From: Paraliobacillus ryukyuensis
Lineage (GTDB): Bacteria > Bacillota > Bacilli > Bacillales > Amphibacillaceae
Reading direction: 5' to 3'
DNA length: 64,000 bases
Assembly (NCBI RefSeq): GCF_003315295.1
Contig: NZ_QNRI01000001.1
Location: 186,001-250,000, forward strand
Part shown: positions 8,763-17,046 of the stretch, piece after piece
How positions within the stretch are numbered: position 1 is the first letter of the stretch
Layout: every line of letters starts with the position of its first letter
Translations under genes and position numbers: made by a program
Notes under the pieces: model-generated
Told to the model about the DNA's origin: nothing
Seen by the model: only the letters and a program-made list of their open reading frames with translations
Databases searched by the model: none

Positions 8763-9383
8763 ATGCAAGCTATTATCTACATGCGAATGAAAAAATATGT
8801 CTACATCACTCCACCAAAAAAACTAACTATAGCGGATGTCGCGCTTTTAACAGGCGACCAACAACTTGTTTCTTCCTGTAACGCTTTGCCAATTAAAGAA
8901 CAGACCTCAATGACTAATAAAGTTCAAGTCATTGAAGCTTTTACCATTATTCAGTTAATGCAAAAAGTAGATCCAACGATAGACGTTCAATTATTAGGTG
9001 CTAGTCAATCTATCATCTATGAGCAAAAACAAAATAATAAACCAAAGATATTACTTATGCTGTTCGTCTGGCTACTTTTATTTGTCGGTTCTGCCATGGC
9101 GATCATGAACTTTCATTATGATGTCAGCATGCAACGTGTGCATCAACGTTTGCATTACCTTTTTACAGGAGAGGATACAGACTATCCTTTATGGCTACAA
9201 ATACCATATTCCATTGGATTAGGACTAGGAATGGTTTTGTTCTTCAATCATTTATTTAAGAAAAAATTTAATGAAGAGCCGAGTCCGATGGAAATTGAAA
9301 TACATAAATATCAACAAGATATCGATCAATATGTGCAATATTATGAAAATCCCTTGAATCACAGTAAACATGATAAATCATAG
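8763..9383 (+). CDS. spoVAA: stage V sporulation protein AA
   Basis: A 206-residue membrane protein, the same length as B. subtilis SpoVAA. An N-terminal soluble domain (about 1-90) is followed by two transmembrane segments near 100-120 and 150-170. It is part of the SpoVA machinery that moves dipicolinic acid and Ca2+ across the inner spore membrane. The start at 8763 follows TGGAGG at normal spacing; the upstream extension of the frame covers the promoter. Its 3' end overlaps spoVAB by 14 bases. Confidence 0.92.
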   Translation: MQAIIYMRMKKYVYITPPKKLTIADVALLTGDQQLVSSCNALPIKEQTSMTNKVQVIEAFTIIQLMQKVDPTIDVQLLGASQSIIYEQKQNNKPKILLMLFVWLLLFVGSAMAIMNFHYDVSMQRVHQRLHYLFTGEDTDYPLWLQIPYSIGLGLGMVLFFNHLFKKKFNEEPSPMEIEIHKYQQDIDQYVQYYENPLNHSKHDKS

Positions 9384-9789
9384 TATTGATGTTTTTGTTG
9401 GACTGGCATCAGGATTAGTGGTAGGTACTGGTTTTGTAGCTTTTATCACCGTTTTAGGAATTTTGCCTCGTTTGATTCAATTAAGCAAAACGAGAGAACA
9501 ACTTCATTTATACGAATTTGCAGTCATTATTGGGGTTTTGTTTGGCACATATGTCTCTTTCACACCGTTCCCTATTCGATTAGGGATTATTGTTATCATG
9601 TTTTGGGGATTACTACATGGAACTTTTGTTGGCATGCTTTCAGCCGCTTTAACAGAGGTATTAAATGTGTTTCCTCTATTAGCTAAACGAGTTGGCATTG
9701 ACAATCAAATTATCTGGCTTATGATGGCAATTGTTTTTGGTAAGATTGTTGGTTCACTTTTTCAATGGATCATCTTTGTAAAACTATGA
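9370..9789 (+). CDS. spoVAB: stage V sporulation protein AB
   Basis: A 139-residue, very hydrophobic protein with about four transmembrane helices (B. subtilis 141 aa). It overlaps spoVAA by 14 bases, so coupled translation is likely. In B. subtilis the next genes are spoVAC, spoVAD and spoVAEb; here they are missing and spoVAEA follows 28 bases later. Confidence 0.92.
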   Translation: MINHSIDVFVGLASGLVVGTGFVAFITVLGILPRLIQLSKTREQLHLYEFAVIIGVLFGTYVSFTPFPIRLGIIVIMFWGLLHGTFVGMLSAALTEVLNVFPLLAKRVGIDNQIIWLMMAIVFGKIVGSLFQWIIFVKL

Positions 9790-9817
9790 AGAGAAAAATG
9801 GAAAGGGAAATATATCG

Positions 9818-10369
9818 ATGAATGCAAAAGAAATTATAATTATTACCGATGGTGATCATTTTGCCAGAAAAGCGATGGATGTCATTTCTCAACAAATCGG
9901 AGGTGTTGCATTAACGGCTCTTGCTGATAATCCAAGTAAAATCGATGCAAACACCATTATTAAAACGATTCAACATATCGACGCAGAGCTTATTTATGTG
10001 TTAATCGATGACGCGGGTTTCTCTGGTATTGGTTCAGGTGAGCACATATTGAAAACGTTGGCTCATGAACCATCAATTACTATTATTGGTGCCGTTGCTG
10101 TAGCAGCGCATACTAAAAATAAAGAATGGACACGTATTTCTTTTGCAATCGATCAAGATGGCAATATCACATCGAAGGGGGTAAATAAAGAAGGGATTCC
10201 CATTTATGATGATAAACGTATCAATGGGGATACAGTATATTTATTGGATCAATTATCTATTCCGACGGTGGTTGGTATTGGCGATATTGGAAAAATGCAA
10301 GGTCGAGACGATGTTTCTAAGGGATGTCCCATTACCCGAAAAGCGATTGAAATGATTTTAGAAAGGTGA
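9818..10369 (+). CDS. spoVAEA: stage V sporulation protein AEA
   Basis: A 183-residue soluble protein with alternating beta/alpha pattern and glycine-rich turns (DDAGFSGIGSGEH, VVGIGDIGKMQGRDD). This is the pattern of SpoVAEa, a hydrophilic subunit of the SpoVA complex; B. subtilis SpoVAEa is about 20 residues longer. It should not be confused with membrane SpoVAEb, which is absent here. AAAGGGAAA precedes the ATG. spoVAF follows directly. Confidence 0.88.
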   Translation: MNAKEIIIITDGDHFARKAMDVISQQIGGVALTALADNPSKIDANTIIKTIQHIDAELIYVLIDDAGFSGIGSGEHILKTLAHEPSITIIGAVAVAAHTKNKEWTRISFAIDQDGNITSKGVNKEGIPIYDDKRINGDTVYLLDQLSIPTVVGIGDIGKMQGRDDVSKGCPITRKAIEMILER

Positions 10370-10380
10370 TAAGACACATT

Positions 10381-11841
10381 ATGGCAAAAAAAGTAGCAGT
10401 GAGTAGTCAATTAGAAGAAAACCAACGATTGATGAAAAAACGATTAGGCATAGGGACATCATTTGATATTGGTTTTCGAGAAATGACTATTCTGGATCAA
10501 AAAATACAACTTTATTATCTGACTGGGCTTTGTGATACATCAATTGTTGTGGAGCTATTAAAAAAAATAACAGCGATTAATGATGATGAGGCAAATAAAG
10601 ATCAACTTGGGTCGATTATTGAAAATCGTCTTATTCATCAACAAGTTGAAAGAAAACAAGAATTAAATCAAATTATCACCCAGCTTTTATCCGGTTTAAT
10701 TGTTATCTTTATGGAAGATAGAGATTATGCCTTTACCGTAGATGTACGTAGCTATCCTGGCAGGACACCTCAGGAACCAGATACTGAAAAGGTTGTGCGT
10801 GGTTCACGAGATGGATATACAGAAAACATCATTGAAAATACTGGTTTAACACGAAGACGTGTACGAGATGAACGCTTGCGAAATGAAATTATTCAGGTTG
10901 GAGAGCGGTCCAAAACAGATATTTGTATCTCTTATATACAAGATATAGCTGACGATGGACTTGTGAAAACAATAAAAAAAGAATTGAAAGCAATCGATAT
11001 TGATGGTTTAACTATGGCGGATAAAACTTTAGAAGAGTACCTTTTAAAACAGGGACTTAACCCTTTTCCTTTAGTACGTTATACAGAACGGCCAGATGTG
11101 GCGGCGAATCACCTTTTTGAAGGCCATGTCCTAGTGATGGTCGACACATCACCAAGCATGATTATTACCCCAACTACTTATTTTCACCATGTCCAACACG
11201 CGGAAGAGTACCGTCAATCACCTGCTGTAGGATCATTTATTCGTTGGATACGATTTATTGGTATTTTATCATCCGTATTTTTAATGCCTTTTTGGTATCT
11301 GCTAGCGATGAATCCATCCTTATTACCTAGTGCATTGGATTTTATCGGGCCCAACGAATTAGGAAATATCCCAATTATTGTTCAGATTTTATTAGCAGAC
11401 GTTGGAATTGAGTTATTACGTATGGCGGCAATTCATACCCCAACACCACTATCTACAGCGATGGGATTAATCGCAGCCGTTCTAATTGGTCAAATTGCCA
11501 TTGACGTCGGTTTGTTTAGTCCAGAAGTTATCTTATATGTCTCTGTTAGTGCTATCGGTTCTTTTGCAACACCGAGTTATGAATTAAGTGTAGCAAATAA
11601 AATAAGTCGTGTGTTTCTGATCATTATTACTGGATTATTTGGTATCAAAGGCTTTACGATTGGATGTAGCCTTTATGTCATCCATTTAATCCGGACAAAG
11701 TCGCTTAATACACCTTATTTATGGCCGTTTATTCCTTTCAATGGAAAAGCATTAATACAGATATTATTGCGTTTATCTGTCCCAGCATCCAAAGAACGTC
11801 CGAGTATTGTACACCCTAAAAATAATTACAAACAGCCGTAA
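10381..11841 (+). CDS. spoVAF: stage V sporulation protein AF (GerA-like)
   Basis: A 486-residue protein of the GerA germinant-receptor A-subunit family. A long N-terminal soluble region (1-280) is followed by four or five transmembrane helices (about 285-430). It forms complexes with FigP/GerA-type partners that amplify germination in B. subtilis. I chose the ATG at 10381, ten bases after AAAGGTGAT; a GTG at 10366 overlapping the spoVAEA stop is an alternative that adds five residues. Last gene of the operon. Confidence 0.93.
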   Translation: MAKKVAVSSQLEENQRLMKKRLGIGTSFDIGFREMTILDQKIQLYYLTGLCDTSIVVELLKKITAINDDEANKDQLGSIIENRLIHQQVERKQELNQIITQLLSGLIVIFMEDRDYAFTVDVRSYPGRTPQEPDTEKVVRGSRDGYTENIIENTGLTRRRVRDERLRNEIIQVGERSKTDICISYIQDIADDGLVKTIKKELKAIDIDGLTMADKTLEEYLLKQGLNPFPLVRYTERPDVAANHLFEGHVLVMVDTSPSMIITPTTYFHHVQHAEEYRQSPAVGSFIRWIRFIGILSSVFLMPFWYLLAMNPSLLPSALDFIGPNELGNIPIIVQILLADVGIELLRMAAIHTPTPLSTAMGLIAAVLIGQIAIDVGLFSPEVILYVSVSAIGSFATPSYELSVANKISRVFLIIITGLFGIKGFTIGCSLYVIHLIRTKSLNTPYLWPFIPFNGKALIQILLRLSVPASKERPSIVHPKNNYKQP

Positions 11842-11933
11842 CATTTAAGTTGAATAGCGATAGAACTTGTGGTAAATTAACCATATTAGTCTTGCATACT
11901 TAAAACAAGTTAACGTGTCTGGGAAAGATTGCT

Positions 11934-11995
11934 ATCCCTTCCTTTATACATTCGTCAATTGCTTGCGGATGTATCAAATGGCAAGGGATTTTTAT
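11934..11995 (+). terminator. nested hairpin with T-run after spoVAF
   Basis: Outer arms ATCCCTT (11934-11940) and AAGGGAT (11983-11989) enclose an inner TACATTCG/CGGATGTA stem, followed by TTTT. Most likely the spoVA terminator, although it lies only 38 bases before lysA and might also act on that gene. Confidence 0.6.
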
Positions 11996-12032
11996 TGATG
12001 TGAAGCGTATCAGCAACAGAGGGGGTGTATGT

Positions 12033-13331
12033 ATGCATGAAATGCGTAAAGTTAATGATAATGGGCACTTAACAATCGGTAATTTAGATACAGTATATCT
12101 GGCCGAGAAATATGGGACACCATTATTTGTTTACGATGTAGAAAGAATAAGAAAAAACGCTCGTTTATTTGTAGATACATTTAAAAAGTTAAAGGTCAAA
12201 GCGCAAGTTGCATATGCCAGTAAAGCATTTTCATCAATTGCGATGTTACAAGTAGCTAGACAAGAAGCATTAAGCTTAGATGTTGTTTCTGAAGGAGAAT
12301 TGTATACTGCTTTACAAGCGGCTTTCCCTGTGGAAAAAATTCATATGCACGGAAACAATAAAAGTAGAAAAGAACTCGAGATGGCTGTTCAGTATAATAT
12401 TGGCTGTATCGTTGTCGATAATTTCTATGAAATTGAGTTATTACATGATATTCTTGTCCATCAACAAAAAGAGATGGAAGTATTACTTCGGGTAACACCG
12501 GGTATTGAAGCGCACACGCACGATTACATTCTAACTGGAAATGAAGATTCTAAATTTGGCTTTGACCTTGCGAATGGACAAGCGGCGAAAGCATTTCAAA
12601 AATTACAGGGTTTCGACCGTATTCATGTCAAAGGATTACACTGTCATATAGGTTCCCAAATCTTTGAAACAGATGGATTTATCATGGCGGTTCGTCGGTT
12701 GTTTCAATCACTAGCTAATTGGAAGCAAACCTATGGTTTTGAAGCAGAAGTATTAAATCTTGGCGGTGGTTTTGGTATTCAATATACGGCTGAAGATGAA
12801 CCATTGGCATTAGATCAATATGTAAAAGCCCTCGTAGAAGAGATTAATAGTCAAGTAAACACATATGAAATGAACTTTCCAGAGATATGGATTGAACCAG
12901 GTCGAGCGATAGTAGGGAATGCTGGAATAACATTGTATTCCGTCGGTTCACAAAAGCAAATTCCTAATGTAAGGGATTATATCGCAGTGGATGGAGGAAT
13001 GACGGATAATATTAGACCAGCTCTGTATCAAGCGAAATATGATGCTGTAGTTGCCAATAAAGCAACACAACCAACTACGAACGAAGCTTCTGTTGCTGGG
13101 AAATGTTGTGAATCTGGAGACATGTTAATTTGGGATATTTCTCTGCCAGAAGTTGAAGCTGGTGATATATTAGCTGTATTTAGTACTGGTGCTTATGGCT
13201 ATTCCATGTCCAACCATTATAATCGTTTCCCGAAAGCAGCAGTTGTCTTTGTTGAGAATGGTGTTGATACATTAGTTATAAAAAGAGAAACATATCAAGA
13301 CATGATAAAAAATGATTTATCTTATGAATAA
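12033..13331 (+). CDS. lysA: diaminopimelate decarboxylase
   Basis: A 432-residue PLP-dependent enzyme that makes L-lysine from meso-diaminopimelate, the last step of lysine synthesis. The PLP lysine is Lys64 in [26 protein letters not shown] and CCESGD are the usual active-site and dimer motifs of group IV decarboxylases. I start at the ATG at 12033 after AGAGGGGGTG; a GTG at 12000 is open but poorly placed. It lies after spoVAF as in B. subtilis. No lysine riboswitch is visible upstream. Confidence 0.94.
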   Translation: MHEMRKVNDNGHLTIGNLDTVYLAEKYGTPLFVYDVERIRKNARLFVDTFKKLKVKAQVAYASKAFSSIAMLQVARQEALSLDVVSEGELYTALQAAFPVEKIHMHGNNKSRKELEMAVQYNIGCIVVDNFYEIELLHDILVHQQKEMEVLLRVTPGIEAHTHDYILTGNEDSKFGFDLANGQAAKAFQKLQGFDRIHVKGLHCHIGSQIFETDGFIMAVRRLFQSLANWKQTYGFEAEVLNLGGGFGIQYTAEDEPLALDQYVKALVEEINSQVNTYEMNFPEIWIEPGRAIVGNAGITLYSVGSQKQIPNVRDYIAVDGGMTDNIRPALYQAKYDAVVANKATQPTTNEASVAGKCCESGDMLIWDISLPEVEAGDILAVFSTGAYGYSMSNHYNRFPKAAVVFVENGVDTLVIKRETYQDMIKNDLSYE

Positions 13332-13348
13332 TGAGGAGGAAACTATTT

Positions 13349-13783
13349 ATGAAACAAGCAACAATTTCTTTTGAAAATGGCGAAAAAATAATATTGGAAA
13401 TGTATGATGAGGCAGCTCCAAACACAGTGGCTAACTTTGAAAAATTAGCTAATGATGGATTTTACAATGGGCTAACCTTTCACCGTGTTATTCCTGGATT
13501 TGTAGCGCAAGGAGGTTGTCCTAACGGCAATGGTACTGGTGGCCCGGGTTATACAATTAAATGTGAAACAGAGGGAAATCCCCACAAACATGTAGCAGGT
13601 ACTTTGTCAATGGCGCATGCAGGTAAAGATACAGGTGGTAGTCAATTCTTTCTTGTCCATGAACCCCAACCTCATTTAGACGGTGTGCATACAGTGTTTG
13701 GACAGGTGATTGATGGTATGGATACAGTGCTTCGCATAAGACAAGGTGACCGTATGGAAAATGTAATTGTAGAAGAAAAGTAA
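13349..13783 (+). CDS. ppiB: peptidyl-prolyl cis-trans isomerase B (cyclophilin)
   Basis: A 144-residue cytoplasmic cyclophilin (B. subtilis 143 aa) that isomerises X-Pro bonds during folding. Typical motifs are [22 protein letters not shown] and [12 protein letters not shown]. The ATG at 13349 follows GAGGAGG; the 18 bases between lysA and ppiB suggest one transcript. A strong terminator follows. Confidence 0.95.
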   Translation: MKQATISFENGEKIILEMYDEAAPNTVANFEKLANDGFYNGLTFHRVIPGFVAQGGCPNGNGTGGPGYTIKCETEGNPHKHVAGTLSMAHAGKDTGGSQFFLVHEPQPHLDGVHTVFGQVIDGMDTVLRIRQGDRMENVIVEEK

Positions 13784-13794
13784 GATGGAAAGTG

Positions 13795-13859
13795 AAAAGT
13801 GGTCTTCTTTTATCGTATAATGAAGTTTGTTATACGTTTTTGAGAAGCCACTTTTTTTA
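13795..13859 (+). terminator. lysA-ppiB terminator
   Basis: AAAGTGG...CCACTTT outer stem (with TCTTC/GAGAAG continuing it), an inner CGTATAA/TTATACG stem, then a run of seven T. Confidence 0.85.
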
Positions 13860-14138
13860 TTTTTGATTTGTCGATTTATTGATGATTTTACTTACGAAGC
13901 TAGCTATGATGAGCCTTTATTAGATTTGGATTGACGTAAATGTCATTGAATTGTAAAATTACTAATGTTATTTTTGCATTAGTACATGACAACTAAGATA
14001 AAACGTAGTATGATTTTTGGTATAATTAAAATTAATTGTTTAAGAAGAATTTGTTTGTAAAAAATTACGCAAAAATGGAACATTTTTTTAGGTATATTCG
14101 TTATAATATACAAAAGCATTTAGTGATGAGGGGTAATT
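13860..14138. other. AT-rich intergenic region before ribT
   Basis: No gene or riboswitch is seen here. In B. subtilis ribD-ribE-ribBA-ribH and an FMN riboswitch precede ribT; neither the genes nor the conserved FMN-aptamer blocks occur. TATAAT at 14102-14107 is a possible -10 for ribT with no clear -35. A second TATAAT-like site is near 14022. Confidence 0.6.
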
Positions 14139-14495
14139 ATGTTAATACGCTATAAAAAATCATTAGAGAAAATTGCTATGGGACTTTTGTCTTTCATGCC
14201 AGAAGAAAAAGACGTAAAAAAATTGCAACAAACCATTAAAGCATACGAAGAGAACCCAGACTGGCAATTATATCTGTGGAAAGAAGAAGATGTTATAGGG
14301 GCTATTGGTGTGGTGATTGATGATCAACAGCAAGCATTAGTTATTCAACATATTACAGTAAACCCATCCCATCGTGACCATGGTATCGGCAGAAAAATGG
14401 TTCAAGGAATTAAAGAAGTTTATCAGGATAATTATACTATTTTCGCAAATGATGTAACAAAAGATTTTATTGATAAATGTGAGGATAATCTGTAA
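14139..14495 (+). CDS. ribT: RibT, GNAT-family acetyltransferase
   Basis: A 118-residue GNAT-fold protein. The N-terminus (MLIRYKKSLEKIAMGLLSFM) is nearly that of B. subtilis RibT, which ends the riboflavin operon there. The acetyl-CoA binding loop is HRDHGIGRK at about residues 81-89. The substrate is unknown. Here it stands alone between two terminators, without ribD, ribE, ribBA or ribH and without an FMN riboswitch, so its retention does not depend on the operon. GAGGGG precedes the ATG. Confidence 0.9.
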   Translation: MLIRYKKSLEKIAMGLLSFMPEEKDVKKLQQTIKAYEENPDWQLYLWKEEDVIGAIGVVIDDQQQALVIQHITVNPSHRDHGIGRKMVQGIKEVYQDNYTIFANDVTKDFIDKCEDNL

Positions 14496-14520
14496 CCAGC
14501 TCTTGAGGGAGTTGGTTTTT
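14494..14520 (+). terminator. ribT terminator
   Basis: AACCAGCTC/GAGTTGGTT stem (one G-U pair) with a six-base loop and TTT tail, overlapping the ribT stop codon. Confidence 0.8.
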
Positions 14521-14552
14521 CTGTGACAAGCATTTTTCTACTAACCCCTTTT

Positions 14553-14580
14553 TTGTGAATGTGGTAAACTAGAGTATAAT
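14553..14580 (+). promoter_or_regulatory. sigma-A promoter of scpA
   Basis: TTGTGA (14553-14558), 16-base spacer, perfect TATAAT (14575-14580), 32 bases before the scpA ATG. Confidence 0.65.
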
Positions 14581-14611
14581 AACTACTTTATCGGTTAAGA
14601 AGGAGAAAAAT

Positions 14612-15367
14612 ATGCAACCAGCCTATCAAGTTAAATTAGATGCATTTGAAGGTCCTTTAGATCTTTTGTTGCACCTAATTAATCAATATGAAATTGATAT
14701 ATATGATATACCGGTGGCTGAAATCACGGAACAGTATATGCATTATATTCATACGATGCAGCAATTAGAATTAAATATTGCTAGTGAATATTTGGTGATG
14801 GCTGCAACACTATTAGCGATGAAAAGTTCGCTTCTTCTTCCAAATCAAGAATTGGATGTAGATGAAGACACATATGAAGAAGATCCAAGAGAAGAATTAA
14901 TGCGCCGATTAATTGAATATCGGAAATATAAAGAAGCTGCAACTCAATTAAAAGAAAAAGAAGAAGATGCGAGTTTCAGTTACACGAGAGCGCCACAACC
15001 ATTTGATTATACTACTACACCAAAACCATTAACTAATCCAGGTAATGTGTCTATCTATGACATGTTAGCTGCTATGCAGAAAGTTTTCACGCGAAAACAA
15101 TGGAATCGACCAATGGAGACAACTGTCCAACGAACAGAGATACCGATCAAACAACGAATGGACGAAGTAATGGTACAAATAAAGCACAACAAAAATGGGA
15201 TTGCTTTTGCTCAATTGTTTCCTTATCCTACACGTTCTCATATCGTTGTGACGTTTGTAGCCATACTAGAGCTCATGAAGAGCAAACAGATTTATTGTGT
15301 ACAACAAAAGCATTTTGAAACATTAACTATCTATCCAGGGTTACATGCTGAGGTGGAAGAAAACTAA
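14612..15367 (+). CDS. scpA: segregation and condensation protein A
   Basis: A 251-residue kleisin, the same length as B. subtilis ScpA. With ScpB it bridges the heads of the SMC dimer and so takes part in chromosome compaction and segregation. The N-terminal FEGPLDLLLHLI is the kleisin signature; the C-terminal winged helix spans about residues 180-245. AAGGAG precedes the ATG. scpB begins 33 bases downstream. Confidence 0.95.
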   Translation: MQPAYQVKLDAFEGPLDLLLHLINQYEIDIYDIPVAEITEQYMHYIHTMQQLELNIASEYLVMAATLLAMKSSLLLPNQELDVDEDTYEEDPREELMRRLIEYRKYKEAATQLKEKEEDASFSYTRAPQPFDYTTTPKPLTNPGNVSIYDMLAAMQKVFTRKQWNRPMETTVQRTEIPIKQRMDEVMVQIKHNKNGIAFAQLFPYPTRSHIVVTFVAILELMKSKQIYCVQQKHFETLTIYPGLHAEVEEN

Positions 15368-15400
15368 CTAGTTGTTTGTAATGATTTGGGGGGGCAATCT

Positions 15401-15997
15401 GTGAATCAAGTAAATTTTAAAGCAGTGGTTGAAGGTTTATTATTTGCTGCAGGTGATGAAGGTTTAAATAAAAGACAGATAAAAACGGTACTAGAAATAG
15501 ATAATGAAACGATTGATCATATTATGGAAGAGTTAAATTATGATTACGAACGTGGCGATAGAGGAATTATGTTAGTGGAGGCAAAAGGTAATTTTCATTT
15601 GGCGACAAAACCTGAACATACGTCTTACTTTCAAAAAATGATGGAATCGCCACAGGCATCTAAATTATCACAGGCGGCTTTAGAAACGTTAGCAATTATT
15701 GCTTATAATCAACCGATTACCAGGACAGAAATTGAAGATGTTCGTGGAGTGAAAAGTGACCGGCCGGTACAAACGTTATTATCTCGGGCATTGATTGAAG
15801 AAGTCGGAAGGAAAGAAGGAGTAGGAAGACCAGTTATGTTTGGTACTTCAGTAGACTTCCTAACTTACTTTGGATTAAGGTCAATCGATGAGTTACCACC
15901 GTTACCAGAGGATATTACTGCATCAGATGTTACCGAAGAAGCAGATTTATTCTTTAATCAAGTAGAACAAGAATTAAATAACCAGGATACTAAATAA
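15401..15997 (+). CDS. scpB: segregation and condensation protein B
   Basis: A 198-residue protein with two winged-helix domains (B. subtilis 197 aa). It dimerises and binds the centre of ScpA in the SMC-ScpAB condensin. ALETLAIIAYNQPITRTEIEDVRGV is the conserved signature region. The start is GTG at 15401, seven bases after a run of seven G; a TTG at 15386 lies before this site and is less likely. A strong terminator follows. Confidence 0.94.
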   Translation: MNQVNFKAVVEGLLFAAGDEGLNKRQIKTVLEIDNETIDHIMEELNYDYERGDRGIMLVEAKGNFHLATKPEHTSYFQKMMESPQASKLSQAALETLAIIAYNQPITRTEIEDVRGVKSDRPVQTLLSRALIEEVGRKEGVGRPVMFGTSVDFLTYFGLRSIDELPPLPEDITASDVTEEADLFFNQVEQELNNQDTK

Positions 15998-16032
15998 AAG
16001 TTAGTGCGTTATTTTTGCACTAACTTTTTTAT
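15997..16032 (+). terminator. scpAB terminator
   Basis: AAGTTAGTGC/GCACTAACTT stem with a nine-base loop and T-run, immediately after the scpB stop. Confidence 0.9.
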
Positions 16033-16065
16033 GTTAATTGCATAGTCTATCATGAGGTGATAACG

Positions 16066-16926
16066 ATGACAATAACACAAAAGAAAGCTTATATAAGCGA
16101 TGTACTCGAATGGTCGAGGGAAGTGGAACGTATATTCTCAATTAGAGAAGAAAATGTACGGCTTAGTAATTGGGATCAGTGGATAGCCCAGTTAGAAGTA
16201 GCACGAGAGAATAACAGTATTTCAGAAGAAGAAGTACAACAAATAAGAGATCGTGCAGAATATTATCACCAATCATTAGAGAGTCGTATAGAAAACAATT
16301 CAGTTAAACCAGGAGAGCATAAACTTCCTCTGTTACCCTATGATTATAATTCGTTAGAACCGCATATCTCTGAAAAAATCATGCGTTTACACCATGACAA
16401 ACATCACCAATCCTATGTCGATGGATTGAATCGTGCAGAAAGAGCATTGTATCTTGCTGACAATCAACCAATAAACTACAAATATTGGCTAGATGAACAA
16501 GCATTTAATGGGTCAGGTCATTATCTACACACTATTTTTTGGTTTAATATGTCCCCTAATGGTGGAGGTGCTCCGACACCAAAGTATTCGATAAGTAAAC
16601 AGATTGAAAATGATTTTGGTTCATTTGCAAATTTCAAACAACAATTTACAGAAGCGGCGAATTCGGTTCAAGGGAGCGGATGGGCAACTCTTGTTTGGAG
16701 TCCTCGAACCAGAAGGTTAGCAATTCAAACGTTAGAAAAACATCAAAATCATGCTTTGGCCGACACGATTCCGTTACTTGTGTTGGATGTGTGGGAACAT
16801 GCTTATTATTTACAATATGATAATGAACGTAGTAAATATGTGCAAGCGTGGTGGAATGTTGTGAATTGGGATGATGTAGATAATCGATTTAATCAATCAT
16901 GGAAATTAAAATGGAAACCTTTTTAA
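16066..16926 (+). CDS. sodF: Fe/Mn superoxide dismutase with N-terminal extension (SodF-like)
   Basis: A 286-residue protein. The C-terminal 200 residues are a complete Fe/Mn superoxide dismutase with the four metal ligands: His109 (RLHHDKHH), His155 (GHYLHTIFW), Asp241 and His245 (LDVWEHAYY). About 86 residues of helical, charged sequence (SIREENVRLSNWDQW) precede the enzyme; B. subtilis SodF has a comparable extension. The start at 16066 follows AGGTGAT. It lies between scpB and dacB, where B. subtilis has ypuI, and is bracketed by its own terminators. Whether iron or manganese is used cannot be read from the sequence. Confidence 0.87.
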   Translation: MTITQKKAYISDVLEWSREVERIFSIREENVRLSNWDQWIAQLEVARENNSISEEEVQQIRDRAEYYHQSLESRIENNSVKPGEHKLPLLPYDYNSLEPHISEKIMRLHHDKHHQSYVDGLNRAERALYLADNQPINYKYWLDEQAFNGSGHYLHTIFWFNMSPNGGGAPTPKYSISKQIENDFGSFANFKQQFTEAANSVQGSGWATLVWSPRTRRLAIQTLEKHQNHALADTIPLLVLDVWEHAYYLQYDNERSKYVQAWWNVVNWDDVDNRFNQSWKLKWKPF

Positions 16927-16937
16927 CCGTAAGGAAC

Positions 16938-16974
16938 AAAGTCTTGTTATCGTTAAGATAAGAAGACTTTTTTC
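16938..16974 (+). terminator. sodF terminator
   Basis: AAAGTCTT-GTTATC / GATAAG-AAGACTTT stem, five-base loop, T-run. Confidence 0.88.
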
Positions 16975-16985
16975 ATATACTTTTT

Positions 16986-17013
16986 TCATATGCCTGTCCT
17001 TTTTGCATAAGAT
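16986..17013 (+). promoter_or_regulatory. sigma-E promoter of dacB-spmA-spmB
   Basis: TCATATG (16986-16992), a 13-base spacer and CATAAGAT (17006-17013) fit the mother-cell sigma-E consensus. dacB-spmAB is a sigma-E operon in B. subtilis. Confidence 0.6.
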
Positions 17014-17046
17014 GTTAAGGAAAGGGCTGCAGGGAGGATGTTTAAT

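Noticed and set aside
8579-8881. 100-codon frame spanning the sigF end and spoVAA start
   Set aside because: It runs through the spoIIA terminator and the sigma-G promoter and overlaps two clear genes.
11842-12032. Lysine riboswitch before lysA
   Set aside because: Too short and without the conserved L-box core; only a nested terminator-like hairpin is seen.
13860-14138. FMN riboswitch before ribT
   Set aside because: The conserved RFN-element blocks are absent.
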